From positions 1-56,267 of the forward strand of contig DEDN01000019.1 of NCBI GenBank assembly GCA_002349565.1: 56,267 nucleotides of DNA, given 5' to 3'. Source of the stretch: Alphaproteobacteria bacterium UBA2903. Its GTDB lineage: Bacteria > Pseudomonadota > Alphaproteobacteria > CAAGCB01 > CAG-977. Of this stretch, positions 33,255 through 41,384 are shown piece after piece. The first letter of the stretch is position 1; each line of letters begins with the position of its first letter. Made by a program: the position numbers and the translations under genes. Under the pieces are notes generated by a model. That model was given only the letters and a program-made list of their open reading frames with translations. It did not search any database and was not told the DNA's origin.

Positions 33255-33923
33255 TTAACGTTTTTTCTTTTTCCCGAAACGCATGAAAAAGCGCAGGGCG
33301 GGAATCATCCAGCGCGGCGCGTGGGAAACGTAGCGGAACGTGATGCACGCGCGGTGAATGTTCATTTCCGTGCAGAACATCATGCGGTGATGCCCTTGGT
33401 GCAGGGTGTCGCGCACGCCCGCGCTGCGGCAAACCATGACTTCCATCGGGTAGTTGTCGTCATAGCCGTTTTGCAGGGAATCGTGCAGTTCGTTGTATTG
33501 CTTGTCGCGTTGTTCCTGCGGCAAATTCCATTTGCGGCAGGCATAGGACGTTTCTTTGGTGCGCTGTCCGCGTTCCAGTCCCGCTTCGCGAATGAAAAAC
33601 GGATCAAGGTGGTATTTGTTCGTGTTGTAAGAACAAAAACGGTTGCGCCATTGCTTGCAAAACGGCGCCAGAACGTCGAACCACGGACGGTTGCGCTTGA
33701 ACGCGACGGCGGCGGGCGCGTGAGTTTCCCCTTTGGCTTGCAAATTCTGCAAATACGCGCGTCCCGCGTACAAAGTGTCGGGAATGTTTTTGGCTTTGTC
33801 GCCCAAAAAAACGACGACGTTTTCGCCTTTGACGGATTTGGCGTTCGGCGTGTCGGGCAAAGCCAGCATGTCCGCAATTTCAAACGGATAGCGATGGGAG
33901 GAAAGACAAGTCCACGGGTACAT
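33255..33923 (-). CDS. Unknown protein with ParB-like 'QGHHRM' motif
   Basis: A 222-aa soluble protein that I do not recognise. The C-terminal third has 'EVMVCRSAGVRDTLHQGHHRMMFCTEMNIHRACITFRYVSHAPRWM'-like order: a strand, then Gly-His-His-Arg at the head of a helix, then a strand. This resembles the G-x-H-R element of ParB/Srx-type domains (names and substrate unknown), and the tail is very basic (GKKKKR). The ATG at 33923 has AAGGA about ten bases upstream; another in-frame ATG lies at 33953 without a ribosome-binding site. It is divergent from the DUF1796-like gene and may belong to the same envelope-glycan locus. Confidence 0.6.
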   Translation of the reverse strand: MYPWTCLSSHRYPFEIADMLALPDTPNAKSVKGENVVVFLGDKAKNIPDTLYAGRAYLQNLQAKGETHAPAAVAFKRNRPWFDVLAPFCKQWRNRFCSYNTNKYHLDPFFIREAGLERGQRTKETSYACRKWNLPQEQRDKQYNELHDSLQNGYDDNYPMEVMVCRSAGVRDTLHQGHHRMMFCTEMNIHRACITFRYVSHAPRWMIPALRFFMRFGKKKKR

Positions 33924-33988
33924 TGTTTCAAGATCCTTTTTCGTAAACGGCATTATCGGGGAAAGAGGGCGGCAAGGCAAGCTTTTTC

Positions 33989-34017
33989 TTGACAGGCGGC
34001 GGGTGTAAAAATACGAT
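33989..34017 (+). promoter_or_regulatory. Promoter of the DUF1796-like operon
   Basis: A consensus TTGACA is followed after 17 bases by TACGAT, about 20 bases before the expected leader of the gene at 34044. Confidence 0.65.
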
Positions 34018-34043
34018 AAAGCTCGGAATGTCGGGGAAAAGAA

Positions 34044-34847
34044 ATGTTTGAAAAGAAATACGACTTTGTTTTCGGAATCGGCGAAGCTTGTTCATGTTCG
34101 ACGGCTTTGCGCGCGGCGCATCTGCAGATTCAATCCTTTCCGACGGATTGGCTGGCAGGGGGGGACATCAAAGAACGCACCGCGCTGATCGTTTCGGATT
34201 TCAAGGATTTTTTCAACGCCGAAGATTTGAAATATACGGGCGACAACAAAAAAACGGACGCTTATGCCAACACGCGCACGGGCATTACTTTTCACCATGA
34301 TTTCCCGCTTCATTCCGACTTTGCGGCGGTGTATCCGTCGGTCAAAGCAAAATACGACAGACGCATCGCCCGCATGCTGTCGTCAATCGAAAACGCGAAA
34401 AACGCCCTGATTGTGTATATGAACGTTCCCGTTCGGGAAAAGGAGCGTCCCTCCGATGCCGAATTGATTGAGTGTTTGACGGCATTCGAAAAGCGGTTTC
34501 CCGACACAAAATTCGATTTGCTGTATCTGACGAACGATTCCGACATTCCTTATAAAAAGCGCAAAATCGAACGGATAAAGGAAAACCTGTTCGTTGTTTC
34601 ATTCGCGTACCGTCCGAACAAAAAGGAAATATCCCCGATGGCGGTCAGAAAGCGCGATTTGGCAAAATTTTTCGGACAGATCAAAGTCAATCGCACGCCG
34701 TCCGACAAAATCAAAATCGTTGTGACCGATTTTTTGACGTTCGGCGTCAAGATGGCGTCCGCTTTCATCCTTTCGGGTTCGGGGCGCCGCGCGTTCAGAA
34801 AACGGATGACGGCTTTTGTCCGCAGACTTGTCTGGAAAAATCGCTGA
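34044..34847 (+). CDS. DUF1796-like putative papain-fold cysteine peptidase
   Basis: A 267-aa protein beginning 'YDFVFGIGEACSCSTALRAAHLQIQSFPTDWL', which matches the start of DUF1796 proteins (G-x-x-C...LR...S-x-P-x-DW, Cys16/Cys18 and Asp35-Trp36). A later His pair ('GITFHHDFPLH') could complete a Cys/His/Asp site. Residues 130-200 form alternating strands and helices. The family is often found with glycan- or lipid A-modifying genes; its activity is unproven. It lies 15 bases upstream of the phosphoethanolamine-transferase-like gene on the same transcript. Confidence 0.7.
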   Translation: MFEKKYDFVFGIGEACSCSTALRAAHLQIQSFPTDWLAGGDIKERTALIVSDFKDFFNAEDLKYTGDNKKTDAYANTRTGITFHHDFPLHSDFAAVYPSVKAKYDRRIARMLSSIENAKNALIVYMNVPVREKERPSDAELIECLTAFEKRFPDTKFDLLYLTNDSDIPYKKRKIERIKENLFVVSFAYRPNKKEISPMAVRKRDLAKFFGQIKVNRTPSDKIKIVVTDFLTFGVKMASAFILSGSGRRAFRKRMTAFVRRLVWKNR

Positions 34848-34862
34848 AAACGGAAAAACAAA

Positions 34863-36470
34863 ATGAAAAATATCGTGAAATTATTGTGTTCGACGGTCGC
34901 GATAATGGCTTTGCTGCTGTTGCCCGACGTGATTTTCGGGTTTGTCAATCCCAATTTGGCGGTTTGCGCGAATACGGACAAAGCGGGCGTTATGGCTGTG
35001 CTGGCGCTGTGCTTGACGTTTGTTTCGAACAAAAAGTTTTTGATTGGCTTTCTGGCGTTTTTCGGGCTGCTGCAGATGACGCAGTTTTCGTCGATGGCGT
35101 ATTTCGGCGTGTATCTGACGCCTTACGCGATCGACTTTATCTTTTTGGAAGCGGGCGACGTCGCAACGGAAATCAAGGACGTCTGGTTCAAGTATTTGTA
35201 TGTCGTTCCTTTGGTCGCCGTTCCGTATTTCGTTATCGGATGGCTGTTGTGCCGCGAAAAACTGTATCGCTTTAAAATCAAATACGGCTGGCTGTTCGTT
35301 GCGCTGTTTTTCGGGGCTTTCTGCTGCAAGGCGAGAACGCCGCGCGGCGCGTTTCAAATGATGTTCAAGCAAACCTGCTTCGCGTCGTTCAACACGGTCA
35401 ATTCCTATTCGGTTTACTTTGCCAACATCCTGCCCGAAAAGATTTTCGGCAAAAAGGCGGAAAAGGAATATCCCGCTTATGTTTTGACCAATACGGACAA
35501 GGGCGGCGCGGAACCCGTCAACATCGTGTTCGTTGTCGGCGAATCCATCAACGTCAATCATTTTTCGCTGTTCGGCTACAGCCGCCCGACAACGCCGAAA
35601 CTGGAAGCGTTTGCCAAAGAACATCCCGCTTTCGTTTACAAAAAAGCGTGGGCGGCGGCGGTCAATACGATGATTTCCTTGCCGATGCTTTACAATATCC
35701 AAGTCAATCCCAAAAATTACCGCAAATTGATTAAACGAGACAGTTATCTGTTTAAGATGGCGCGCGAAAACGGATTTAAAGTAACATACATCGAGGGACA
35801 AAACGAATCTTTACTGAAAAAGACTTCCGTTTCCGATACGGACAGTGTGTTTGTTTACGATGAAAAGGATTCCGCCGCCAAAGGTGAAATCGGATTTTTG
35901 CAAAACGTGTTTTCGAAAATCGATTTGAACAACGGGCGGAATCTGGTTTTGGTTCACCGCCGTAACATTCATTCTCCTTATAAAAACAACACGATGTTTG
36001 AAGCGGAAAAGTACAGCGTTTTTGCTGACAAGGAAACCGATAGCCGCATTAACGATTATGATAATGCCGTTCGGTACGAAGACGATGTGATGGTTGAGAT
36101 TTTAAAATTCGCACAATCGTCGAAGCATAAAACTTATTTCTTCTTTGTTTCCGATCATGGCGAAGCGTTGGGGCAGAACGGAATTTGGGGACACGGGCAT
36201 TTGGACGCCGCCGATTTGGAGGTTCCGTTCATGTACGCCGTGTTTAACGGAACGGATGACGCGTTGTCCGAAAAGTTGACTGCAAAGACGGTGCTTTGTT
36301 CTCACGACGTATCTCTTGCGGTGGCTGAAGCTTTGGGGTGGCGGGTCGAAATTCCCGGTGAAGACTTGCGTGTCTGCCAAGTCAACGGACGAGATTCCAT
36401 GGGGCGTGCGGGGGTGCTGAAAATCACGCCGCGTGCTGATGGAACGGCGGATTTCAAACTGGAAAAATAA
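34863..36470 (+). CDS. Phosphoethanolamine transferase-like sulfatase (EptA/CptA group)
   Basis: A 535-aa inner-membrane enzyme with about five N-terminal transmembrane helices (within residues 1-155) and a periplasmic alkaline-phosphatase-fold domain (about 215-520). Zinc-site residues are visible: Glu227 in 'VFVVGESINVNHFSLFGYSRPTTPKL', the probable nucleophile Thr269 in 'AVNTMISLPML', and 'FVSDHGEALGQNGIWGHGHLDA'. Family members transfer phosphoethanolamine (or similar phospho-groups) to lipid A, core or membrane glycans and can lower sensitivity to cationic peptides. The acceptor here is unknown. It follows the DUF1796-like gene and precedes truB by one base. Confidence 0.85.
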   Translation: MKNIVKLLCSTVAIMALLLLPDVIFGFVNPNLAVCANTDKAGVMAVLALCLTFVSNKKFLIGFLAFFGLLQMTQFSSMAYFGVYLTPYAIDFIFLEAGDVATEIKDVWFKYLYVVPLVAVPYFVIGWLLCREKLYRFKIKYGWLFVALFFGAFCCKARTPRGAFQMMFKQTCFASFNTVNSYSVYFANILPEKIFGKKAEKEYPAYVLTNTDKGGAEPVNIVFVVGESINVNHFSLFGYSRPTTPKLEAFAKEHPAFVYKKAWAAAVNTMISLPMLYNIQVNPKNYRKLIKRDSYLFKMARENGFKVTYIEGQNESLLKKTSVSDTDSVFVYDEKDSAAKGEIGFLQNVFSKIDLNNGRNLVLVHRRNIHSPYKNNTMFEAEKYSVFADKETDSRINDYDNAVRYEDDVMVEILKFAQSSKHKTYFFFVSDHGEALGQNGIWGHGHLDAADLEVPFMYAVFNGTDDALSEKLTAKTVLCSHDVSLAVAEALGWRVEIPGEDLRVCQVNGRDSMGRAGVLKITPRADGTADFKLEK

Positions 36471-36471
36471 G

Positions 36472-37404
36472 ATGGGCAGAAAACGCAAAGGCGATTTGGT
36501 CGACGGCTGGGTGATTTTGGACAAGCCCGCGGGATTGGGCTCCACGGCGGCGGTGTCGATTGTGCGGCGGTTGTTCAACGCGCAAAAAGCGGGGCATGCG
36601 GGAACGCTCGACCCCGCGGCGTCGGGCGTTTTGCCGATTGCTTTGGGCGAAGCGACAAAAACGATTCCTTATGTCATGGACGGTGAAAAAAACTATGCGT
36701 TCACCGTTTTGTTCGGCAGTTCCACAACCACGGACGATGCCGAAGGGGAAATCGTCGCGACAACGGATAAAATTCCGACGGAAGCCGAAATCCGCGCCGT
36801 TTTGCCGTCTTTTATCGGTGAAATCGACCAAGTGCCGCCCAAATATTCCGCCGTTCACGTCGACGGCAAACGGGCGTACGCTTTGGCGCGCGAAAACAAG
36901 GACGTCGAGCTTGCGCCGCGCAGGATTCGGATTCATTCGCTTGAAATGACGGGATTTTCGGGGCAAAGCGCGGATTTTACCGTCGACTGCTCCAAAGGAA
37001 CGTATGTGCGCTCGATTGCGCGGGATTTGGCGGAAAAGCTGGGCAGTTTGGGGCATGTGACCGCTTTGCGCCGCCTGAAATGCGCAAAATTTTCGATTCA
37101 AAACACGTTTTCGCTGGAATATCTGAAATCAAAAGAGCATAGTTCTATATGGACTGATGTGCTTTTGCCCGTTGAAACCGTGCTGGACGGCATCCCTGCT
37201 CTGGCTGTTACGGAAACGCAGGCACAACTGTTGTCGAACGGCGGCTTTTTGCCCGCGCCCGATTTAACGGACGGCGTGTATCAGGCGAAAACGGAAAACC
37301 GTTTGACGGCAATCGTCCGCGTGCAGGACGGACAAATCCGCCCCGTGCGCGTCATCAACCGACATGATTTAGGAGAACACGATGTCGATTACTCAAGAAC
37401 GTAA
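36472..37404 (+). CDS. truB: tRNA pseudouridine(55) synthase
   Basis: A 310-aa TruB: 'GWVILDKPAGLGSTAAVSIVRRLFNAQKAGHAGTLDPAASGVLPI' with the catalytic Asp in GTLDP, 'PPKYSAVHVDGKRAYALAR' and 'CSKGTYVRSIARDLAEKLG'. It makes psi55 in the T-loop of tRNA. I start one base after the previous stop, at MGRKRKG. Its 3' end overlaps the rpsO start by 23 bases, so the conserved truB-rpsO-pnp order is tightly coupled. Confidence 0.95.
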   Translation: MGRKRKGDLVDGWVILDKPAGLGSTAAVSIVRRLFNAQKAGHAGTLDPAASGVLPIALGEATKTIPYVMDGEKNYAFTVLFGSSTTTDDAEGEIVATTDKIPTEAEIRAVLPSFIGEIDQVPPKYSAVHVDGKRAYALARENKDVELAPRRIRIHSLEMTGFSGQSADFTVDCSKGTYVRSIARDLAEKLGSLGHVTALRRLKCAKFSIQNTFSLEYLKSKEHSSIWTDVLLPVETVLDGIPALAVTETQAQLLSNGGFLPAPDLTDGVYQAKTENRLTAIVRVQDGQIRPVRVINRHDLGEHDVDYSRT

Positions 37405-37651
37405 ACAGGAACTGATTAAAGAATTTGCTATCAAAGAAGGCGATACGGGTTCGCCCGAAGTACAGGTCGCCATCCTGTCCGAACGCATCAAAAACCTGAC
37501 CGAACACCTGAAAAGCCACGACAAGGATTTCCATTCCCGCCGCGGTTTGCTGATTATGGTCGGTCAGCGCCGCCGTTTGCTGGACTATGTTAAAAGCAAA
37601 GACCAGTCCCGTTACGAAAGCTTGATTGCCCGTCTGGGTCTGCGCCGCTAA
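37382..37651 (+). CDS. rpsO: 30S ribosomal protein S15
   Basis: An 89-aa S15 with 'EFAIKEGDTGSPEVQVAILSERIKNLTEHLKSHDKDFHSRRGLLIMVGQRRRLLDYVK', the full family pattern. It binds 16S rRNA helices 20-22 early in assembly. TAGGAG lies before the ATG, inside truB. A strong hairpin follows the stop codon. Confidence 0.98.
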   Translation: MSITQERKQELIKEFAIKEGDTGSPEVQVAILSERIKNLTEHLKSHDKDFHSRRGLLIMVGQRRRLLDYVKSKDQSRYESLIARLGLRR

Positions 37652-37663
37652 GCGCGTAATTTT

Positions 37664-37699
37664 CCGAAGCCCCGCTTTCGACGAAAGTCGGGGCTTCGG
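37664..37699 (+). promoter_or_regulatory. Strong hairpin between rpsO and pnp
   Basis: CCGAAGCCCCG pairs with CGGGGCTTCGG, extended by CTTTCG/CGAAAG. There is no T-run after it, so it is a weak terminator at best. In enteric bacteria hairpins at this position are cut by RNase III and let PNPase control its own mRNA; the same role here is inference. Confidence 0.6.
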
Positions 37700-37773
37700 T
37701 CAATCGAAATACTGACGAAAAGTCAGAGCTTTTTCCGAATGGGTCGGGAAAAGTTTGGAATGAAGAGAGTAGT

Positions 37774-39927
37774 ATGTCTATGTTTAATGTATTCCGCAAG
37801 GAAATCGAATGGGGCGGTCGTCCCCTGTCTGTCGAAACAGGTAAAATCGGTCGCCAAGCCGACGCGTCCGTTATTGTCAAATACGGCGAAACCGTTGTTC
37901 ATTGCGCCGTTTGCGCGGCTAAATCGGTTCCCGAAGGAATGGAAGAAGATTTTTTGCCCTTGACGGTCAACTATCAGGAAAAAGCGTACGCCGCCGGTCG
38001 TATTCCGGGCGGTTTCTTCCGCCGCGAAGGGCGTCCCTCCGAACATGAAATTCTGTCGTCGCGTTTAATCGACCGTCCGATTCGTCCTCTGTTCGCCAAG
38101 GGCTATCACAACGATACGCAGGTCACCTGCACCGTTTTGTCGCACGATATGGAAAACGATCCCGACATCGTGGCGATGATTTCCGCCTCCGCCGCTTTGG
38201 CGCTGTCGGGCTTGCCGTTCCTCGGACCTATCGGAGCGGCGCGCATCGGGTACAAGGACGGCGAATACATCCTGAACCCGACGATGGCTGAACGCGAAAC
38301 GTCGGAACTGGATTTGGTCGTCGCCGGTACGGAGCAGGGCGTTCTGATGGTGGAATCCGAAGCGGGCGAATTGTCCGAAGCCACCATGCTGGGCGCGGTC
38401 GTGTTCGGTCACGAACAGATGCAGCCCGTCATCAAAATGATTAACGAACTGAAAGCCGAAGCGGGCAAAGAACCGTGGCCGATGCCCGAAGAAGCCCCCG
38501 AATACAAAGTCGTTTACGACAAATTTATGGAAGCTTACGGTGATCAGCTGCGCGAAGCGTACAAAATCACGGACAAGCTGGAACGTCAAAACGCCGTCGC
38601 CGACATTCGCGAAGCCGCGAAAATCAGCGTCGCCGACAACGAAGCCGAAGCCGCCGTCGCCACGCGCGTTTTCCACGAAATGGAATACCACACCGTCCGC
38701 GACGCGATTTTGGAAACGGGCATCCGCATTGACGGACGCGACACGAAGACCGTCCGCCCGATTACCGCCGAAGTCGGCGTTCTGCCGCGCGCGCACGGTT
38801 CCGCTTTGTTTACCCGCGGTGAAACGCAAGCGCTGGTCGTCGCCACTTTGGGAACCGATCAGGACGAACAGATTGTCGACGCTTTGACGGGCGAATACCG
38901 CCAGCCGTTCATGCTGCACTACAACTTCCCGCCGTATTCCGTCGGTGAAACGGGACGCATCGGATCCCCCGGACGCCGCGAAATCGGTCACGGCAAACTG
39001 GCTTGGCGCGCGATTCACCCGATGCTGCCGTCGAAAGAGGAATTCCCGTATTCGATTCGCGTCGTTTCGGAAATTATGGAATCGAACGGTTCGTCTTCCA
39101 TGGCGACGGTTTGCGGTTCGTGCCTGTCTTTGATGGACGCGGGCGTTCCGATGAAAGCGCCGGTCGCGGGTATCGCGATGGGCTTGATTAAGGAACCCGA
39201 CGGCCGTTTCGCCGTTCTGACCGACATTCTGGGCGACGAAGACCACTTGGGCGACATGGATTTCAAGGTCGCGGGAACGAAAGACGGTGTCACGTCTTTG
39301 CAGATGGACATCAAAATCACCTCGATTACCAAGGAAATCATGGAAATCGCTTTGAAGCAGGCAAAAGAAGGGCGTTTGCACATTTTGGGCAAAATGGCGG
39401 AAGCCATCGAAGCCCCGCGCGACGCCGTTTCCGAAAACGCGCCCCGCATCACGACTTTGCAGATTAACAAAGACAAAATCCGTGAAGTCATCGGCACGGG
39501 CGGCAAAGTGATTCGCGAAATCACCGAAACGACGGGCTGCAAAATCGACATCGGCGAAGACGGCTTGATTAAAATCGCGTCGTTCTCGCAGTCGGCGGGC
39601 GAAGCGGCTTTGAACTGGATTAAAGGCATCGTTTCCGAACCCGAAGTCGGTCAAATCTATGACGGCAAAGTCGTCAAAGTGGTCGAATTCGGCGCGTTCG
39701 TGAACTTCCTGGGGTCGAAAGACGGTCTGGTTCACATTTCCGAACTGGCTCCGAAGCGTGTGGCTAAAGTCACCGACGTCGTTAAAGAAGGCGATTCCGT
39801 GAAAGTCAAATGCGTCGGCATCGACAACCGCGGCAAAGTCAAATTGTCGATGAAGTGCGTCGATCAGGTCACGGGCGAAGAAATCAAAAAGCCCGAAAAG
39901 ACCGAAGAAGCCGAAAAAGCTGAATAA
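37774..39927 (+). CDS. pnp: Polyribonucleotide nucleotidyltransferase (PNPase)
   Basis: A 717-aa PNPase with two RNase PH-like halves (about 1-215 and 300-540), a linking helical domain, a KH domain (about 550-610, 'DKIREVIGTGGKVIREITETTGCKIDI') and an S1 domain (about 620-690, 'GQIYDGKVVKVVEFGAFVNFLGSKDGLVHISEL'). Phosphate-site motifs 'GSSSMATVCGSCLSLMDAGVP' and 'DILGDEDHLGDMDFKVAGT' are intact. It degrades RNA phosphorolytically and is a degradosome component. The acidic tail is typical. Confidence 0.97.
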   Translation: MSMFNVFRKEIEWGGRPLSVETGKIGRQADASVIVKYGETVVHCAVCAAKSVPEGMEEDFLPLTVNYQEKAYAAGRIPGGFFRREGRPSEHEILSSRLIDRPIRPLFAKGYHNDTQVTCTVLSHDMENDPDIVAMISASAALALSGLPFLGPIGAARIGYKDGEYILNPTMAERETSELDLVVAGTEQGVLMVESEAGELSEATMLGAVVFGHEQMQPVIKMINELKAEAGKEPWPMPEEAPEYKVVYDKFMEAYGDQLREAYKITDKLERQNAVADIREAAKISVADNEAEAAVATRVFHEMEYHTVRDAILETGIRIDGRDTKTVRPITAEVGVLPRAHGSALFTRGETQALVVATLGTDQDEQIVDALTGEYRQPFMLHYNFPPYSVGETGRIGSPGRREIGHGKLAWRAIHPMLPSKEEFPYSIRVVSEIMESNGSSSMATVCGSCLSLMDAGVPMKAPVAGIAMGLIKEPDGRFAVLTDILGDEDHLGDMDFKVAGTKDGVTSLQMDIKITSITKEIMEIALKQAKEGRLHILGKMAEAIEAPRDAVSENAPRITTLQINKDKIREVIGTGGKVIREITETTGCKIDIGEDGLIKIASFSQSAGEAALNWIKGIVSEPEVGQIYDGKVVKVVEFGAFVNFLGSKDGLVHISELAPKRVAKVTDVVKEGDSVKVKCVGIDNRGKVKLSMKCVDQVTGEEIKKPEKTEEAEKAE

Positions 39928-39944
39928 TCAAAGGAGTTCCTGCC

Positions 39945-41339
39945 GTGAAAGCACTTAAAGAATTGATGATTTCGGGACGCGAAGTCCTGCCTTTAATCGA
40001 GGGCGGAAAAGGCGTTGCCGTCAGTACGGCTTTGACATCGGGCGCGTGGGCGGCGGAAAACGCCGTCGGGACGATTTCCGGCGTCATTCCCGATGTTTAC
40101 GACGACAACGGCGAAATCGTGCCGATGGTCATCAAATCGAAAACACGGCGGGAACGATTTGAAGAACAAGTGCGCCATTCCATCGCGGGGATTATTTCCC
40201 AAGCGAAACTGGCGCACGACATTTCGGGCGGGCGCGGACGCATTCACGTCAACGTTCTGTGGGAACAGGGCGGCGCTCAAACGATTATTCAGGAAGCTCT
40301 GGAAGGCGCGAAAGGATTGATTCACGGAATCACCTGCGGCGCGGGCATGCCTTACAAACTGGGGCAGCTGGCGTCGGCGATGAAGACGTTTTATTATCCG
40401 ATCGTGTCGTCGGGGCGCGCTTTCCGCGCTTTGTGGCTACGGGCGTACAAATCCTACGCCGACTATCTGGGCGGCGTGGTGTTTGAAGATCCGTGGAAGG
40501 CGGGCGGTCACATCGGATTGTCGAACGGCGACGATCCCGACAAGCCCGAAAATCCTTACAACCGCATTGTCGAATTGCGGCAAACGATGAATTCCGTCGG
40601 ACTGGACAACGTGCCTATCATCATTGCGGGCGGTGTTTGGTATCTGCGCGAATTTCAGGACTACATCGACAATCCCGAAGTCGGACCGACGGCGTTTCAG
40701 TTCGGCACGCGTCCTTTGCTGACGCGCGAAAGCCCTGTTGCCAAGTCGTGGCAGAAAATTCTGCTGACTTTGAAAAAGGGTGAAATCGCCATGCAGCGGT
40801 TCAGCCCGACGGGCTTTATGTCTTCGGCGATTAAAAACAAGTTTTTGACGGATTTGTTCGACCGTTCCGCAACGGCGATGCCGTACAGGGAATCGCCCGA
40901 AGGCGATTTTCAACACCCGATTTTGGTGGGCGCGGCGAAGTTGTACATCACCGAAGCCGATCAAAAACGCGCCGACGACTATATGGAAGCGGGACGCACC
41001 GTTCCGTTGAAAACGGCGGACAACGAAATCGTGTTTGTTACGCCGAAAAACCAAGCCGATATCAACCGCGCGCGCGCCAATTGCATGGGCTGTATTTCGC
41101 AATGCATGTTTTCGGGCTTTACGACGCACACGGAAACGATGACGACGGGAAAAACGCCCGATCCGCGTTATTTCTGCATCAAGGACACTTTGTACCGCGC
41201 GGCGCACGAAGACGACCCCGACAACAATCTGGTGTTCGTCGGCGCGAACGCGACGCGTTTTGCGTCCGATCCGTTGTTCAAAGACGGTTATCTGCCGACG
41301 GTCAAGGAATTTATTGCCAAACTGCTGTCGGGCGATTAA
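39945..41339 (+). CDS. Nitronate monooxygenase-like flavin oxidoreductase
   Basis: A 464-aa FMN-dependent TIM-barrel enzyme of the 2-nitropropane dioxygenase/FabK family, in its longer form. The core includes 'IHVNVLWEQGG', 'GLIHGITCGAGMPY', 'FYYPIVSSGRAFRALWLRAYKSYADYLGGVVFEDPWKAGGHIGLSNGD' and 'VPIIIAGGVWYLREF...GPTAFQFGTRPLLTRES'. A C-terminal cysteine cluster 'CMGCISQCMFSG' is an extra feature that could bind a metal. It starts with GTG after AAAGGAG, 17 bases after pnp. The physiological substrate is unknown. Confidence 0.85.
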   Translation: MKALKELMISGREVLPLIEGGKGVAVSTALTSGAWAAENAVGTISGVIPDVYDDNGEIVPMVIKSKTRRERFEEQVRHSIAGIISQAKLAHDISGGRGRIHVNVLWEQGGAQTIIQEALEGAKGLIHGITCGAGMPYKLGQLASAMKTFYYPIVSSGRAFRALWLRAYKSYADYLGGVVFEDPWKAGGHIGLSNGDDPDKPENPYNRIVELRQTMNSVGLDNVPIIIAGGVWYLREFQDYIDNPEVGPTAFQFGTRPLLTRESPVAKSWQKILLTLKKGEIAMQRFSPTGFMSSAIKNKFLTDLFDRSATAMPYRESPEGDFQHPILVGAAKLYITEADQKRADDYMEAGRTVPLKTADNEIVFVTPKNQADINRARANCMGCISQCMFSGFTTHTETMTTGKTPDPRYFCIKDTLYRAAHEDDPDNNLVFVGANATRFASDPLFKDGYLPTVKEFIAKLLSGD

Positions 41340-41352
41340 ACGGGTTTGAATT

Positions 41353-41381
41353 AAAAAAAGACCGCGAAAGCGGTCTTTTTT
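41353..41381. terminator. Bidirectional intrinsic terminator
   Basis: AGACCGC and GCGGTCT with a GAAA loop are flanked by A-run and T-run, so the hairpin can end transcription of the convergent flavoenzyme and Lon-like genes. Confidence 0.9.
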
Positions 41382-41384
41382 GCG

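Noticed and set aside
36433..36471. Upstream in-frame ATG for truB
   Set aside because: It lies within the preceding transferase gene, adds residues unlike TruB, and the ATG at 36472 begins at the conserved N-terminus.
37664..37699. rpsO-pnp hairpin considered as an intrinsic terminator
   Set aside because: No T-run follows the stem, and pnp directly downstream lacks an obvious strong promoter, so a processing site is more likely.
38065..39735. A 556-codon minus-strand open frame opposite pnp
   Set aside because: It is rich in Arg/Phe/Gln/Asn of the antisense type and fully overlaps a certain PNPase gene.
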